Source: Dongia sedimenti
GTDB lineage: Bacteria > Pseudomonadota > Alphaproteobacteria > Dongiales > Dongiaceae
Assembly (NCBI GenBank): GCA_030715195.1
Contig: JAUYVI010000001.1
Span: 1 to 64,000, forward strand
Length of the DNA: 64,000 nt
Reading direction: 5' to 3'
Shown here in pieces: positions 18,210 through 27,976 of this stretch. Within the stretch, counting starts at the first letter, position 1. Each line of letters begins with the position of its first letter. The notes under the pieces were generated by a model that saw nothing but the letters and a program-made list of their open reading frames with translations, made no database searches and had not been told where the DNA came from. A program made the position numbers and the translations under genes.

Positions 18210-19208
18210 ATGAGCGGCGTCCAGCAAATCACTGTCGGCACGGATGACGGCGACCAGCGACTGGATCGCTGGTTCAAGAAGAATTTCCCCGAGATCAATC
18301 ACGGCCGCCTCGAGAAGCTGCTGCGCACCGGCCAAATCCGCCTCGACGGCAAGCGCGCCAAGGCCAGCGACCGCATCGCCGCCGGCCAGGTGCTGCGGGT
18401 GCCGCCGATCGCGCCGGCGCAGGATGCTGACAAGCCGCGTACGCCCAAGCCGAAGCCGGTGTCCGATCAGGATGCGAAGCTGCTGCGCGACGCCGTGCTC
18501 TACAAGGACGCCGATGTCCTGGTGATCGACAAGCCGGCAGGGCTCGCGGTGCAAGGCGGGACCGGACTGGACAAGAATCTCGACGCCATGCTCGACAGCC
18601 TGAAGTTCGAGGCGAGCGAACGGCCGCGCCTGGTGCATCGGCTCGACAAGGATACCAGCGGCGTCCTGGTGCTGGCCCGCAACGCCAAGGCGGCGCGCGA
18701 GCTCGCCGAGGCCTTCCGCCACAAATCGGCCCGCAAGGTCTATTGGGCGGTGGTGGTCGGCATCCCGAGGCCCGACCGCGGCACCATCGACGCGCCCTTG
18801 TCGAAACAGGCCGGCGGCTATGGCGAGCGCGTCGGCATCGACGAGGAGGAGGGCCGCCACGCGGTGACCCGCTACGCCATGATCGAGCGCGCCGGCAACC
18901 GGGCCGCCTGGGTGGCGCTGATGCCGGAGACCGGCCGGACGCACCAGCTCCGGGCCCATTGCGTCATCCTCGGCACGCCGATCCTGGGGGACGGCAAATA
19001 TGGCGGCCTGGCGGCACAGCTCACCCGCGAGAACCTGTCGCGCAAGCTGCATCTCCATGCCCGGTCGATCCGGATCCCGCATCCGCGCAAGGGCTGGATC
19101 GAGGCGACCGCGCCGCTGCCGCCGCATATGCAGGCGACCTGGAAGTTCTTCGGCTTCTCCTCGGAACCCGACGGCGATCCCTTCGTCGACCTCGAGACCA
19201 AGCGATGA
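18210..19208 (+). CDS. rluC: 23S rRNA pseudouridine synthase, RluC/RluD type
   Basis: A 332-residue RNA-modifying enzyme. An S4-like RNA-binding domain (about 15-65, LDRWFKKNFPEINHGRLEKLL) is followed by a Pro/Lys linker and the catalytic domain. The catalytic Asp is Asp146 within HRLDKDTSGVL, and the C-terminal motif TGRTHQLRAHC is present. The sequence fits RluC (three 23S sites in E. coli) better than RluD, but the two are close. Its stop overlaps the next start (ATGA at 19205-19208). Confidence 0.9.
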   Translation: MSGVQQITVGTDDGDQRLDRWFKKNFPEINHGRLEKLLRTGQIRLDGKRAKASDRIAAGQVLRVPPIAPAQDADKPRTPKPKPVSDQDAKLLRDAVLYKDADVLVIDKPAGLAVQGGTGLDKNLDAMLDSLKFEASERPRLVHRLDKDTSGVLVLARNAKAARELAEAFRHKSARKVYWAVVVGIPRPDRGTIDAPLSKQAGGYGERVGIDEEEGRHAVTRYAMIERAGNRAAWVALMPETGRTHQLRAHCVILGTPILGDGKYGGLAAQLTRENLSRKLHLHARSIRIPHPRKGWIEATAPLPPHMQATWKFFGFSSEPDGDPFVDLETKR

Positions 19209-19888
19209 CGGAAATCGGCGGCTATCGCCTGGTGGTCTTCGATTGCGACGGCACCCTGGTCGACAGCCAGCACAACATCGTCGCCGGTATGCTCGCCGCC
19301 TGGCGCCGCCACGGCCTGCCCGAGCCGACGCCGGAGCAGGTCCGCCGGCAGGTCGGCCTCACGCTGGAGATCGGGATCGCCCGGGTGCTGGAAAGCGACG
19401 ACCCGGTGATGATCGCGAACCTCGCCGCGGCCTATCGCGAGATCGTCCGCGATCTTCGCAGCCGGGCCGAACTGCACGAGCCCTTGTTCGACGGCATCCG
19501 CGAGCTGATCGATGCACTGAGCGCACCCGAGATCTTCCTCGGCGTCGCGACCGGCAAGAATCTGGTCGGGCTGGAACACACCCTGCGTGAACTCGGCCTG
19601 CGCGACCGGTTCCACACACTCCAGACGCCGGATCACTGCCGGTCGAAGCCGGACCCGCACATGGTGCTCCGCGCCATGGCCGAAACCGCCGTCGAACCGG
19701 CGCAAACCGTCGTGATCGGCGACACCACCTTCGACATCGAAATGGCCCGTTCCGCCGGGGCGACCGCGATCGGCGTCGGCTGGGGCTACCACGAGGTCGA
19801 GGAGCTGCATGCCGCCGGTGCGGATGCCGTCCTCCAGCACCCGTCGGAATTGATCCACTGTTTGCAATCGCTCTCCGCGAACCGGTAA
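19205..19888 (+). CDS. HAD-superfamily hydrolase (phosphoglycolate phosphatase-like)
   Basis: A 227-residue HAD subfamily IA phosphatase. Motif I is FDCDGTLVDS (nucleophile Asp13, acid/base Asp15), motif II is GVATGKN, motif III the Lys in RSKPDPHM, and motif IV GDTTFDIEMARSAG. Tandem overlap with rluC (ATGA) is a common alphaproteobacterial pairing. The substrate is not predictable; phosphoglycolate phosphatase-like is a class statement only. The start is fixed by the overlap. Confidence 0.9.
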   Translation: MTEIGGYRLVVFDCDGTLVDSQHNIVAGMLAAWRRHGLPEPTPEQVRRQVGLTLEIGIARVLESDDPVMIANLAAAYREIVRDLRSRAELHEPLFDGIRELIDALSAPEIFLGVATGKNLVGLEHTLRELGLRDRFHTLQTPDHCRSKPDPHMVLRAMAETAVEPAQTVVIGDTTFDIEMARSAGATAIGVGWGYHEVEELHAAGADAVLQHPSELIHCLQSLSANR

Positions 19889-19919
19889 AATCGGCCCCCA
19901 AAGAGCGGAGCCAACTTTC

Positions 19920-21986
19920 ATGCGGATCAAGCGTCTCCTGACCGGAGCGGCAATCGTGGTGGTGGGCGGCGTCGCCGCCGTATTCGCCATCATCCGGTCG
20001 GTCGATTTCAACAGCTACAAGGACCTCGTCGCGAGCCAGGTCAAGGCCGCGACCGGGCGGGAGCTGGTCCTGGCCGGCGACGTCAAGGTCGGCCTGTCGC
20101 TGATCCCACATCTGGAAATCGACCAGGTCTCGTTCCGCAATGCGGATTGGGGTTCCGAGCCGCAGATGCTGAAGCTCGATCGGCTTGAGGCCGACATCGC
20201 GCTCATTCCGCTGCTTTCCAGCCAGATCCAGATCAAGCAGGTGCGCCTGATCGGCGCCGAGATCCTGCTGGAGACCAACAAGGACGGCCAGGGCAACTGG
20301 GTGATGGGCACGGCCGCCACCGGCGGAAGCAGCACCGCGCCGCTGCCCCAGATCAACCAGGCCACGATCGAGAACGCCACGATCCGCTGGAAGAACGGGG
20401 TCACCGGGGAGAGCCGGACCGTCCAGGTCGACAAGCTGACCGTGGCGCCGAGCGATACGCTCGGCAATCTTGCGGTCGCCTTCGACGGCAAGGTCGACAC
20501 CGTTCCGGTCAGCCTCAAGGGGATCACCGGGTCGCTCGCGAATCTCAGCCAGGGTCCGCTGCCGATCAATGCGACCGGCCAGATCGCCGGCGGCGATCTG
20601 GCGGTCAAGGGCGAGATCGCCAATCCCGCGACGATCCAGGGTCTCGCGCTCGAAGTGACTCTCTCCGGCAAGGCCGCTTCCGACCTCGGCGCCTTGTTCG
20701 GCACCACTCTGCCGCCGCTCGGCGCCTATCAGTTCCGCACCAAGGTGGCCAATCCGGACGGCAAGCTGGTCTTCGACGGCCTGGCCGGCAAAGTCGGCAA
20801 CAGCGATTTCACCGGGCATGTCGATGTCGATCCGGCGGCGACGCCGCTCGTGGTCAACGCGGCCTTGGCCTCGAGTCATTTCGATCTTGCCGATCTCGGC
20901 ATCAAGCCTGCGGAGAAGAAGTCGGCGGCACCCGGCGACGGCAAGGTCTTCTCCGCCGCGCCCTGGGATTTGAGCGGCCTGCAGGCGGTGGACGGCCAGT
21001 TCCGCCTCAATGTGCAGCGCGCGATCCTGGGAGATACCGTGCTCGACAACCTGGTCGGCGAAGCGGCGCTGCAAGCCGGTACGCTGAAGATCACCGCGCT
21101 GACCGCGGGCCTCGGCCAGGGCACGCTCGGCCTCGCCGCCAATGTGAACGGTGCCGCGCAGCCTGCGGCGATCGAAGCGCGCCTCCGCGCCAACAATGTC
21201 GATGGCGCGCCGCTGCTCGATGCCATGGGCATGGGCGGCGCCGTGACCGCCGGCCGGCTCAATCTCGAAGCCGTGGTGCAGGGGCCGGGCGCGTCCTTGC
21301 GCGGGTTGATGGCCGGGTTGAACGGCGGCATCCATCTGGAGATGGGCGAGGGCGCGATCAAGAACGACTTCGCGCGCCTGATGTTCGCCGACCTCTTCCA
21401 GCTGGTGACCGTCGGCGGCACGGCCGATGCCGCGCGGGTCAATTGCATGGTGACCGATTTCGCCACGGTCGATGGCATCGCCGGCGCGAAGACGCTGGTG
21501 CTCGACACGCCCGGCGTCACCGTGGTCGGCACCGGCGACGTCAATCTCCGCGACGAGACCCTGCATCTCCACTTCGACAGCAATTCGAAGCAGGTGAACC
21601 TCGCCAATCTCGCCGTGCCTATCAATGTCGGCGGCACGCTCGCGCGCCCGTCCGTGTCGCCCGATCCGTTGGGCGCGGTCGGCAATACGGCGGACTTCGC
21701 CGCGCGCGCCGCCAACACCGCGACTTTCGGTGCGCTCTCCTCGCTGACCGGCCTCGGCGGAAGCAGCAGCGTTGCCAATCCCTGCGTCGGCGCCGCGGAA
21801 GCGGGAAGCAAGGCCAAGCAGAGCTCGGCCGGCGAGAAGATCATCGACGGTCTCGGCACGGCTGCGGATGGCGTCGGGCAGGGTGCGCAAGAGCTGGGTC
21901 AGGGCGCAGTCGACGCCACGAAGAAGGCCGGCGAGGACGCCGGCAAGGCGCTCGACGACCTCGGCAAAAGCCTGTTCGGCAACTGA
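19920..21986 (+). CDS. AsmA-family envelope protein
   Basis: A 688-residue protein with one N-terminal membrane anchor (about 8-27) and a large periplasmic portion. The AsmA N-terminus is recognisable: SVDFNSYKDLVASQVKAATGRELVLAGDVKVGLSLIPHLEI, followed by LEADIALIPLL. The C-terminal third matches the AsmA-like module (LNLEAVVQGPG...LMAGLNGGIHLEMGEGAI). Members are bridge-like proteins linked to outer-membrane lipid homeostasis. The last ~70 residues are Gly/Ala/Ser-rich with a predicted amphipathic helix. The gene starts 31 bases after the HAD gene. Confidence 0.9.
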   Translation: MRIKRLLTGAAIVVVGGVAAVFAIIRSVDFNSYKDLVASQVKAATGRELVLAGDVKVGLSLIPHLEIDQVSFRNADWGSEPQMLKLDRLEADIALIPLLSSQIQIKQVRLIGAEILLETNKDGQGNWVMGTAATGGSSTAPLPQINQATIENATIRWKNGVTGESRTVQVDKLTVAPSDTLGNLAVAFDGKVDTVPVSLKGITGSLANLSQGPLPINATGQIAGGDLAVKGEIANPATIQGLALEVTLSGKAASDLGALFGTTLPPLGAYQFRTKVANPDGKLVFDGLAGKVGNSDFTGHVDVDPAATPLVVNAALASSHFDLADLGIKPAEKKSAAPGDGKVFSAAPWDLSGLQAVDGQFRLNVQRAILGDTVLDNLVGEAALQAGTLKITALTAGLGQGTLGLAANVNGAAQPAAIEARLRANNVDGAPLLDAMGMGGAVTAGRLNLEAVVQGPGASLRGLMAGLNGGIHLEMGEGAIKNDFARLMFADLFQLVTVGGTADAARVNCMVTDFATVDGIAGAKTLVLDTPGVTVVGTGDVNLRDETLHLHFDSNSKQVNLANLAVPINVGGTLARPSVSPDPLGAVGNTADFAARAANTATFGALSSLTGLGGSSSVANPCVGAAEAGSKAKQSSAGEKIIDGLGTAADGVGQGAQELGQGAVDATKKAGEDAGKALDDLGKSLFGN

Positions 21987-21991
21987 CTTTC

Positions 21992-22711
21992 ATGAGCATC
22001 GACGTCAACCGCCGCTTCTACCGCGAAGCCGCCGCCGTTCAGGATGCGGAGGGCTGGCGCATCGCCCTCGACGGCAAGGTGGTGAAGACCCCGGCGCGCA
22101 ATCCGCTCCTCGTGCCGACCCGCGCGCTTGCCGAGGCGATCGCCGGTGAATGGGCCGCCCAGGATACCAAGGTCAGGCCGGACACCATGCCGCTGATGCA
22201 GTTCGCCAGCACGGCGATCGACCGCGTGGCGCCGGACCGCGACCGCATCGTCGCCGAGACGGCCGGCTATGCCGCGACCGATCTCGTCTGCTACCGCGCC
22301 GAAGCGCCGGCCGAGCTGGTCGCGCGCCAGGCCGCCGCCTGGGATCCGCTGATCGACTGGTTGCGCGAGCGCTACGACGTCGCGTTGCAGGTCGCCACCG
22401 GCGTGATGGCGATCCCGCAATCGGACCATGCCCTGGCCGGCCTGACCCGCGCCGTGGCGGCCCAGGACGATCATCGTCTGACCGCCCTCGCCGTCATGAC
22501 CGGCGCGTCTGGGTCGCTGGCCCTCGCGCTGGCGGTGCTGGAAGACCGGATCGGGCCGGAGGCGGCCGCCGATGCCGCCCAGCTGGACGAGCTGTTCCAG
22601 GCCGAACGCTGGGGCATCGACCCCGAAGCCGAGAAACGCCGGGCCGCCCAAAGGGCGGATCTCGTTGCCGCACGGCGGTTTCTCGATCTGTTGGCGACTG
22701 GTGCTGCCTAG
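21992..22711 (+). CDS. ATP12-family F1-ATPase assembly chaperone
   Basis: A 239-residue ATP12 homologue. It starts MSIDVNRRFYREAAAVQ and has the family motifs LDGKVVKTPARNPLLVPT, TMPLMQFASTAID and YAATDLVCYRAEAP. In mitochondria ATP12 binds the F1 alpha subunit during assembly; alphaproteobacteria carry the homologue. It starts 6 bases after the AsmA-like gene and is followed by pccB after 82 bases. The ATG at 21992 matches the conserved N-terminus. Confidence 0.93.
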   Translation: MSIDVNRRFYREAAAVQDAEGWRIALDGKVVKTPARNPLLVPTRALAEAIAGEWAAQDTKVRPDTMPLMQFASTAIDRVAPDRDRIVAETAGYAATDLVCYRAEAPAELVARQAAAWDPLIDWLRERYDVALQVATGVMAIPQSDHALAGLTRAVAAQDDHRLTALAVMTGASGSLALALAVLEDRIGPEAAADAAQLDELFQAERWGIDPEAEKRRAAQRADLVAARRFLDLLATGAA

Positions 22712-22793
22712 ACCTTTCTGCTAAGGGGATTTCGCACCTGCGGCAAGAAAAGGGGTTGGCACCCCGCCGCGAGAGGTCCTGGGGGGATGGTCG

Positions 22794-24326
22794 ATGCAGG
22801 AAATCCTTCGCCGGTTGGAGGAGAAGAGGGCGGCGGCACGGGCCGGTGGCGGCGAGCGCCGGGTCCAGGCCCAGCACGCCAAGGGCCGCCTGACCGCGCG
22901 GGAGCGGATCGAGCTCCTGCTCGACGCCGATTCCTTCGAAGAATGGGACATGTTCGTCGAGCATCGCTCGGTCGATTTCGGCATGGCGGAGCAGCGCGTG
23001 CCGGGCGACGGCGTGGTCACCGGCTACGGCACGGTCAACGGCCGCCTGGTCTTCGTCTTCAGCCAGGACTTCACCGTCTTCGGCGGCTCGCTCTCGGAAG
23101 CCCATGCCGAGAAGATCTGCAAGGTCATGGACCAGGCGATGAAGGTCGGGGCACCCGTCATCGGCCTCAACGATTCAGGCGGCGCCCGGATCCAGGAGGG
23201 CGTCGCCTCGCTCGCCGGTTATGCCGAAGTGTTCCAGCGCAACATCATGGCCTCCGGCGTCGTGCCGCAGATCTCGCTGGTCATGGGACCCTGCGCCGGC
23301 GGCGCCGTCTATTCGCCGGCCATGACCGACTTCATCTTCATGGTGAAGGACTCGTCCTACATGTTTGTCACCGGCCCCGACGTGGTGAAGACGGTGACAC
23401 ATGAGAACGTCACGGCCGAGCTGCTGGGGGGCGCGCTCACCCATTCGCAGAAGTCCGGCGTCGCCGATCTCGCCTTCGAGAACGACGTGGAGGCGCTGCT
23501 ACAACTGCGCCGCTTCATCGATCTGCTGCCCGCGTCGAACCGCGAGAAGGCGCCGGCGCGCGAGACGACCGATCCGATCGATCGCGACGAGCTGTCCCTG
23601 GATACGCTGGTCCCACTCAATCCGAACAAGCCCTACGACATCAAGGAACTGATCCTGAAGGTCGTCGATGAAGGCGACTTCTTCGAGATCCAGCCCGACT
23701 ACGCCAAGAACATGGTGATCGGCCTCGCGCGCATGGGCGGCGACACGATCGGCATCGTCGCCAACCAGCCGATGGTCCTGGCCGGCTGCCTCGACATCGA
23801 TTCCAGCCGCAAGGCGGCCCGCTTCGTGCGGTTCTGCGACTGCTTCAACATCCCGATCGTCACTTTCGTCGACGTGCCGGGTTTCCTGCCAGGCACCGCA
23901 CAGGAATACGGCGCCATCATCAAGCACGGCGCCAAGCTGCTGTTTGCCTATGGGGAGGCGACGGTGCCGAAGATCACGGTCATCACCCGCAAGGCCTATG
24001 GCGGCGCCTATGACGTCATGAGCTCCAAGCACATCCGCGGCGACGTCAACTTCGCCTGGCCGACGGCGGAGATCGCGGTCATGGGGCCGAAGGGTGCGGT
24101 CGAGATCATCTTCCGTGCCGATATCGGCGACCAGCAGAAGATCGCCGAGCGCACCGACGAGTATCGCGAGAAGTTCGCCAATCCCTTCGTGGCCGGCGCC
24201 CGCGGCTTCATCGACGACGTGATCATGCCGCACTCCACCCGGAAAAGGATCTGCCGCTCGCTCGCCATGCTCAGGGACAAGAAGCTCGAGAATCCCTGGA
24301 AGAAACACGACAACATCCCGCTGTGA
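22794..24326 (+). CDS. pccB: Propionyl-CoA carboxylase beta subunit (carboxyltransferase)
   Basis: A 510-residue carboxyltransferase that moves CO2 from biotin to propionyl-CoA, giving (S)-methylmalonyl-CoA. The N- and C-terminal crotonase-like halves show [17 protein letters not shown] and [16 protein letters not shown], then [26 protein letters not shown] and the oxyanion-hole region [11 protein letters not shown]. The closing KKHDNIPL is typical of PccB rather than acetyl-CoA-specific enzymes. A GGGGGGATGG ribosome-binding region precedes the ATG. Its stop overlaps or abuts pccA. Confidence 0.93.
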   Translation: MQEILRRLEEKRAAARAGGGERRVQAQHAKGRLTARERIELLLDADSFEEWDMFVEHRSVDFGMAEQRVPGDGVVTGYGTVNGRLVFVFSQDFTVFGGSLSEAHAEKICKVMDQAMKVGAPVIGLNDSGGARIQEGVASLAGYAEVFQRNIMASGVVPQISLVMGPCAGGAVYSPAMTDFIFMVKDSSYMFVTGPDVVKTVTHENVTAELLGGALTHSQKSGVADLAFENDVEALLQLRRFIDLLPASNREKAPARETTDPIDRDELSLDTLVPLNPNKPYDIKELILKVVDEGDFFEIQPDYAKNMVIGLARMGGDTIGIVANQPMVLAGCLDIDSSRKAARFVRFCDCFNIPIVTFVDVPGFLPGTAQEYGAIIKHGAKLLFAYGEATVPKITVITRKAYGGAYDVMSSKHIRGDVNFAWPTAEIAVMGPKGAVEIIFRADIGDQQKIAERTDEYREKFANPFVAGARGFIDDVIMPHSTRKRICRSLAMLRDKKLENPWKKHDNIPL

Positions 24327-24328
24327 CG

Positions 24329-26314
24329 ATGTTCAAGAAAATCCTCATCGCCAACCGAGGCGAGATCGCCTGTCGCGTCATCCGCACGGCGCGGGCCATG
24401 GGCATCCAGACCGTCGCGGTCTATTCCGAGGCCGATGCCGACGCGCTGCACGTGCGCGAGGCCGATGAGGCCGTCGCAATCGGCCAGGCCGCGGCGGCGG
24501 AGAGCTATCTCAAGATCGAGAAGATCATCGACGCCTGCAAGCAGACCGGCGCCGACGCGGTGCATCCGGGCTACGGCTTCCTCTCCGAGAACGTAAAGTT
24601 CGCCGAAGCTTTGAAGAAGGCGAAGATCGCCTTCATCGGCCCGGATCCCCACGCAGTGCAGGCGATGGGCGACAAGATCGAATCGAAGAAGCTCGCCAAG
24701 GAAGCCGGCGTCAGCATGGTTCCGGGCTTCCTTGACGTGATCAAGGATGCCGAGCATTGCGTGAAGGTCTCCCGCGAGATCGGCTATCCGGTGATGATCA
24801 AGGCCTCGGCCGGCGGTGGCGGCAAGGGCATGCGCATCGCCCATGACGACGACGAAGCGCGCGAAGGCTTCAAATCGGCCAGCAACGAGGCGCGTTCCTC
24901 GTTCGCCGACGAGCGGGTGTTCGCCGAGAAATACATCGAGCAGCCGCGTCATATCGAGATCCAGATCCTGGCCGACGGTCACGGCCATTGCCTCTATCTC
25001 GGCGAGCGCGAATGCTCGATCCAGCGCCGGCACCAGAAGGTGATCGAGGAGGCGCCCAGCCCCTTCCTCGACGAGAAGACCCGCACCGCCATGGGCGAGC
25101 AGGCGGTCGCCCTGGCAAAGGCCGTCAAATACAAGTCCGCCGGCACGGTCGAGTTCATCGTCGACCAGAAGCGCAACTTCTACTTCCTGGAGATGAACAC
25201 CAGGCTTCAGGTCGAGCATCCGGTGACCGAGCTGGTGACCGGTCTCGATCTGGTCGAGCAGATGATCCGCGTTGCGGCCGGCGAGAAGTTGAAGCTGCGG
25301 CAATCCGACGTGCGGCTGAAGGGCTGGGCGCTGGAAGCCCGCGTCTACGCCGAGGATCCGTTCCGCAACTTCCTGCCTTCGACCGGACGCCTGATCCGCT
25401 ATGCCGAGCCGCCGGAAGGCCCCTCGGTGCGCGTCGATTCCGGCGTCTATGAAGGCGCTGAGATCAGCATGTTCTACGATCCGATGATCGCCAAGCTGGT
25501 CACCTATGGGGCCGATCGCCCGGCGGCGGTGGCGGCGATGCTGGAAGCGCTCGACGCCTTCTATATCCGCGGCCTCAGCCACAACATTCCGTTCCTTTCG
25601 GCGTTGGCGGCGCATCCGCGCTTCCAGGCGGGCCGGCTCTCCACGGCCTTCATCGCCGAGGAATTCCCCGACGGTTTCCACGGCGTCACGCCGGATCCCG
25701 ACGCGACAGCCGATCTGGTCGCGGTGATGGCGACCGTGCACCACCTCTATGAGCGGCGCGCGCATGCGCGGCAGCCGCATTTCCAGGCCAAGGGCAGCAA
25801 GGTCGGCGGCGATTGGGTGGTGAAGCTGGGCGGCGCCGCCCATGCGGTCTCGGTGGTGGAGACCGCCGGCGGCTTCGCCGTGGTCGGCGGCAGCAGCAGC
25901 CGCGAGGTGATCAGCAATTGGCGCCTGGGCGATCCGCTCTATCAGGGCCGGATCGACGGCAGGCCGATCACGGTGCAGATCGACCGCAACGGCGTCGGCT
26001 ATCGCGTAAGCCATGGCGGCGCCACGTTGAAGACGGTGGTGCTCAATACCCGCGCCGCCGAGCTCGATACCTTCATGCCGGAGAAGGTGCCGCCGGACAT
26101 GTCGCGATTCCTGCTTTCGCCGATGCCGGGCCTGCTGGTCAGCCTCGCCGTTCATCCGGACGAAGAGGTCAAGGCCGGCCAGACCCTCGCCGTGGTCGAG
26201 GCGATGAAGATGGAGAACATCCTGAAGGCCGAACGCGATGGCAAGGTGGCGAAGCTTCACGCGAAGCCTGGCGACAGCCTGGCGGTCGATCAGGTCATCC
26301 TCGAGTTCGCGTGA
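24329..26314 (+). CDS. pccA: Propionyl-CoA carboxylase alpha subunit (biotin carboxylase and biotin carrier)
   Basis: A 661-residue biotin-dependent subunit partnered with PccB. The biotin carboxylase domain (~1-450) shows KILIANRGEIACRV, the ATP-grasp GGGGKGMR, ERECSIQRRHQKVIEEAPS and EMNTRLQVEHPVTE. A middle BT domain follows, and the C-terminal biotin carrier ends with EAMKMEN (biotinylated Lys ~627). I placed the start at ATG 24329 to match MFKKILIANRGE; a GTG at 24323 overlapping the pccB stop (GTGA) is a credible alternative. The pair probably feeds propionyl-CoA into the TCA cycle through methylmalonyl-CoA. Confidence 0.94.
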   Translation: MFKKILIANRGEIACRVIRTARAMGIQTVAVYSEADADALHVREADEAVAIGQAAAAESYLKIEKIIDACKQTGADAVHPGYGFLSENVKFAEALKKAKIAFIGPDPHAVQAMGDKIESKKLAKEAGVSMVPGFLDVIKDAEHCVKVSREIGYPVMIKASAGGGGKGMRIAHDDDEAREGFKSASNEARSSFADERVFAEKYIEQPRHIEIQILADGHGHCLYLGERECSIQRRHQKVIEEAPSPFLDEKTRTAMGEQAVALAKAVKYKSAGTVEFIVDQKRNFYFLEMNTRLQVEHPVTELVTGLDLVEQMIRVAAGEKLKLRQSDVRLKGWALEARVYAEDPFRNFLPSTGRLIRYAEPPEGPSVRVDSGVYEGAEISMFYDPMIAKLVTYGADRPAAVAAMLEALDAFYIRGLSHNIPFLSALAAHPRFQAGRLSTAFIAEEFPDGFHGVTPDPDATADLVAVMATVHHLYERRAHARQPHFQAKGSKVGGDWVVKLGGAAHAVSVVETAGGFAVVGGSSSREVISNWRLGDPLYQGRIDGRPITVQIDRNGVGYRVSHGGATLKTVVLNTRAAELDTFMPEKVPPDMSRFLLSPMPGLLVSLAVHPDEEVKAGQTLAVVEAMKMENILKAERDGKVAKLHAKPGDSLAVDQVILEFA

Positions 26315-26315
26315 G

Positions 26316-26612
26316 GTGACGGCGCTGCCCGAAGGCGAGAAGACGGTGCGCTTGATCATCCAGGGACGCGTCCAGGGTGTCTCCTACCGTTGGTGGACCG
26401 TGGGCGAGGCGACCAAGCGTGGGTTGAACGGCTGGGTGCGCAATCGGCGCGATGGCAGTGTCGAGGCGCTGGTTTCGGGACCGGTTGCGGCGGTGGACGC
26501 GATGATCGAAGCCTGCCGTCAGGGGCCGCCCGCCGCGCGCGTGACCGAACTCGAGATCACTGTCGAAGAGGTTCGGGCGGAAACCGGCTTTCGTCAGCTG
26601 CCGACGGTCTGA
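26316..26612 (+). CDS. acyP: Acylphosphatase
   Basis: A 98-residue acylphosphatase that hydrolyses carboxyl-phosphate bonds. The signature GRVQGVSYRWW carries the phosphate-binding Arg25, and WVRNRRDGSVEA carries the catalytic Asn43. The GTG at 26316 lies one base after the pccA stop, so it is probably translated by coupling; a GTG at 26346 would shorten it by 10 residues but still keep the motifs. The 3' end overlaps the end of the convergent gene at 26594 by 19 bases. Confidence 0.88.
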   Translation: MTALPEGEKTVRLIIQGRVQGVSYRWWTVGEATKRGLNGWVRNRRDGSVEALVSGPVAAVDAMIEACRQGPPAARVTELEITVEEVRAETGFRQLPTV

Positions 26613-26881
26613 CGCGCCTTGCCGCGGCGGTCGCCGCGGAAGCGCTCGAGCAGCCCGGCATTCGGGCAGAATTCCCGGAACGCCCGCGGGTTGCGATGCG
26701 CATCGCCGAGCCAATAACGGCAGGTGTAGAGCGCGCTGCACCCATGGCAGCGCCGCACCGCATGCTGAAGCTGCACACGGCCCCAATCGGTCGCCATCTT
26801 CTCGGGATCGACCGCGATCGTCAGCATCATGGCCGCCATTTCTTTCGGCGGCGCCTGATTGAGTGCTGTCTTGTGATCCAT
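26594..26881 (-). CDS. Small cysteine-containing protein, DUF6455-like
   Basis: A 95-residue soluble protein. The centre carries Cys45, Cys48, Cys54 and Cys72 in the pattern RRCHGCxxxxxC...FCPNAG, which suggests a metal or Fe-S site. It resembles the alphaproteobacterial DUF6455 group; the function is not known. The ATG at 26881 follows AGGGGAG. It converges with acyP (19-base overlap) and lies downstream of lipB on the same strand, with about 110 bases between. Confidence 0.75.
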   Translation of the reverse strand: MDHKTALNQAPPKEMAAMMLTIAVDPEKMATDWGRVQLQHAVRRCHGCSALYTCRYWLGDAHRNPRAFREFCPNAGLLERFRGDRRGKARQTVGS

Positions 26882-26990
26882 GGACGTACTCCCCTGACTT
26901 CTTCTCAGTTCAGGATAGGCCCGCGCCGCGAAGCGGATGCTGTGACATGGCGCGGCGCGACGGGGTGTCGCAGACGCAATTTGACGGACA

Positions 26991-27668
26991 TCAGCCGAAG
27001 ACCTCGGCGAACGTCGCCTGCAGCGCCGCATCCAACTCCGCCTGTGTGACCGGCTTATCGAGCTTAGCCAGCGAGGTGACACCGAAAGGCTGCGCGGCGC
27101 TCTCCTGGATCCCGCAGGGCACGATGCCGGCGAAGTGCCGCAGGTCGGGATCGCGGTTGATCGCAATGCCATGGAAGGTGACGCCATGCCGGACCCGGAC
27201 GCCGAGCGCCGCGATCTTGTCCTCGCGGTCGCCCCCCCTCTGGTCCTTGGTGGCCACCCAGATGCCGATCCGCCCCTCGCGCCGCTCGCCTTTGACGCCG
27301 AAGCGGGCGAGGGTGCGGATGATCCAGTCTTCGAGTTCGTGGACGTAGCGTCGGAGATCGCCTCCCCGTGCACGCAGGTCCAGCATCACATAGCCGATAC
27401 GTTGGCCCGGGCCGTGATAGGTCAGTTGTCCGCCGCGCCCCGCCCGATAGACCGGAAGGGCATCGGGCACGAGCAGGTCCTCCGGCCTGGCACTGGTTCC
27501 GGCGGTGTAGAGCGGCGGATGCTCCAGCAGCCAGACCTGCTCCGCGGCGGTTCCGGCATGGATCGCCGCGGCCCGGGCCTCCATCTCGGCCAGGGCCGTC
27601 GGGTAATCGACCAAACCCGCGGAAATCCGCCATTCCAGCGGCTTATGAGCAGGCTGGGGCAGGGCCAT
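26991..27668 (-). CDS. lipB: Octanoyl-[ACP]:protein N-octanoyltransferase LipB
   Basis: A 225-residue LipB that transfers octanoate from ACP to lipoyl domains, the first step of lipoate synthesis. The active-site region [14 protein letters not shown] contains His85. The catalytic Lys151 lies in [10 protein letters not shown] and the nucleophile Cys185 in IVPCGI, matching E. coli Lys135 and Cys169. The ATG at 27668 starts the conserved N-terminal region; the frame is open upstream but would run through tRNA-Leu. It is divergent from tRNA-Leu and maeB. No lipA is in the window. Confidence 0.94.
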   Translation of the reverse strand: MALPQPAHKPLEWRISAGLVDYPTALAEMEARAAAIHAGTAAEQVWLLEHPPLYTAGTSARPEDLLVPDALPVYRAGRGGQLTYHGPGQRIGYVMLDLRARGGDLRRYVHELEDWIIRTLARFGVKGERREGRIGIWVATKDQRGGDREDKIAALGVRVRHGVTFHGIAINRDPDLRHFAGIVPCGIQESAAQPFGVTSLAKLDKPVTQAELDAALQATFAEVFG

Positions 27669-27761
27669 TCCGGGGGTGCTTTCCGCTTGCTTGGGCACGG
27701 CCGATTTGCTATTCCCCCGGCTCGGATTAGGCAAGGGGCGTTCGTGCTCCGAGCCCCCGCT

Positions 27762-27846
27762 GCGGTCGTGGCGGAACTGGTAGACGCGCAGCGTTGAGGT
27801 CGCTGTGGGGCAACCCGTGGAAGTTCGAGTCTTCTCGACCGCACCA
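27762..27846 (+). tRNA. tRNA-Leu (anticodon GAG)
   Basis: The acceptor stem pairs GCGGTCG (27762-27768) with CGACCGC (27836-27842), followed by discriminator A and an encoded CCA (27844-27846). The D-loop has GGTAGACGCG. The anticodon stem CAGCG/CGCTG encloses TTGAGGT, giving anticodon GAG, which reads CUC and CUU. The long variable arm (GTGGGGCAACCCGTG) and T-loop TTCGAGT are typical of tRNA-Leu. Length with CCA is 85 bases. Confidence 0.95.
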
Positions 27847-27976
27847 ATCCTTTCAGTGCAAAGCTGATATCGGTAGACGGAGATCCCGCCGCAGTAGCGC
27901 GCGCGGGTCCCTCCGCTATATTCTGTCCATCCAAAGTACACTTCACATTCTTCCAGGAAATGGGGTCGAGGGACGG

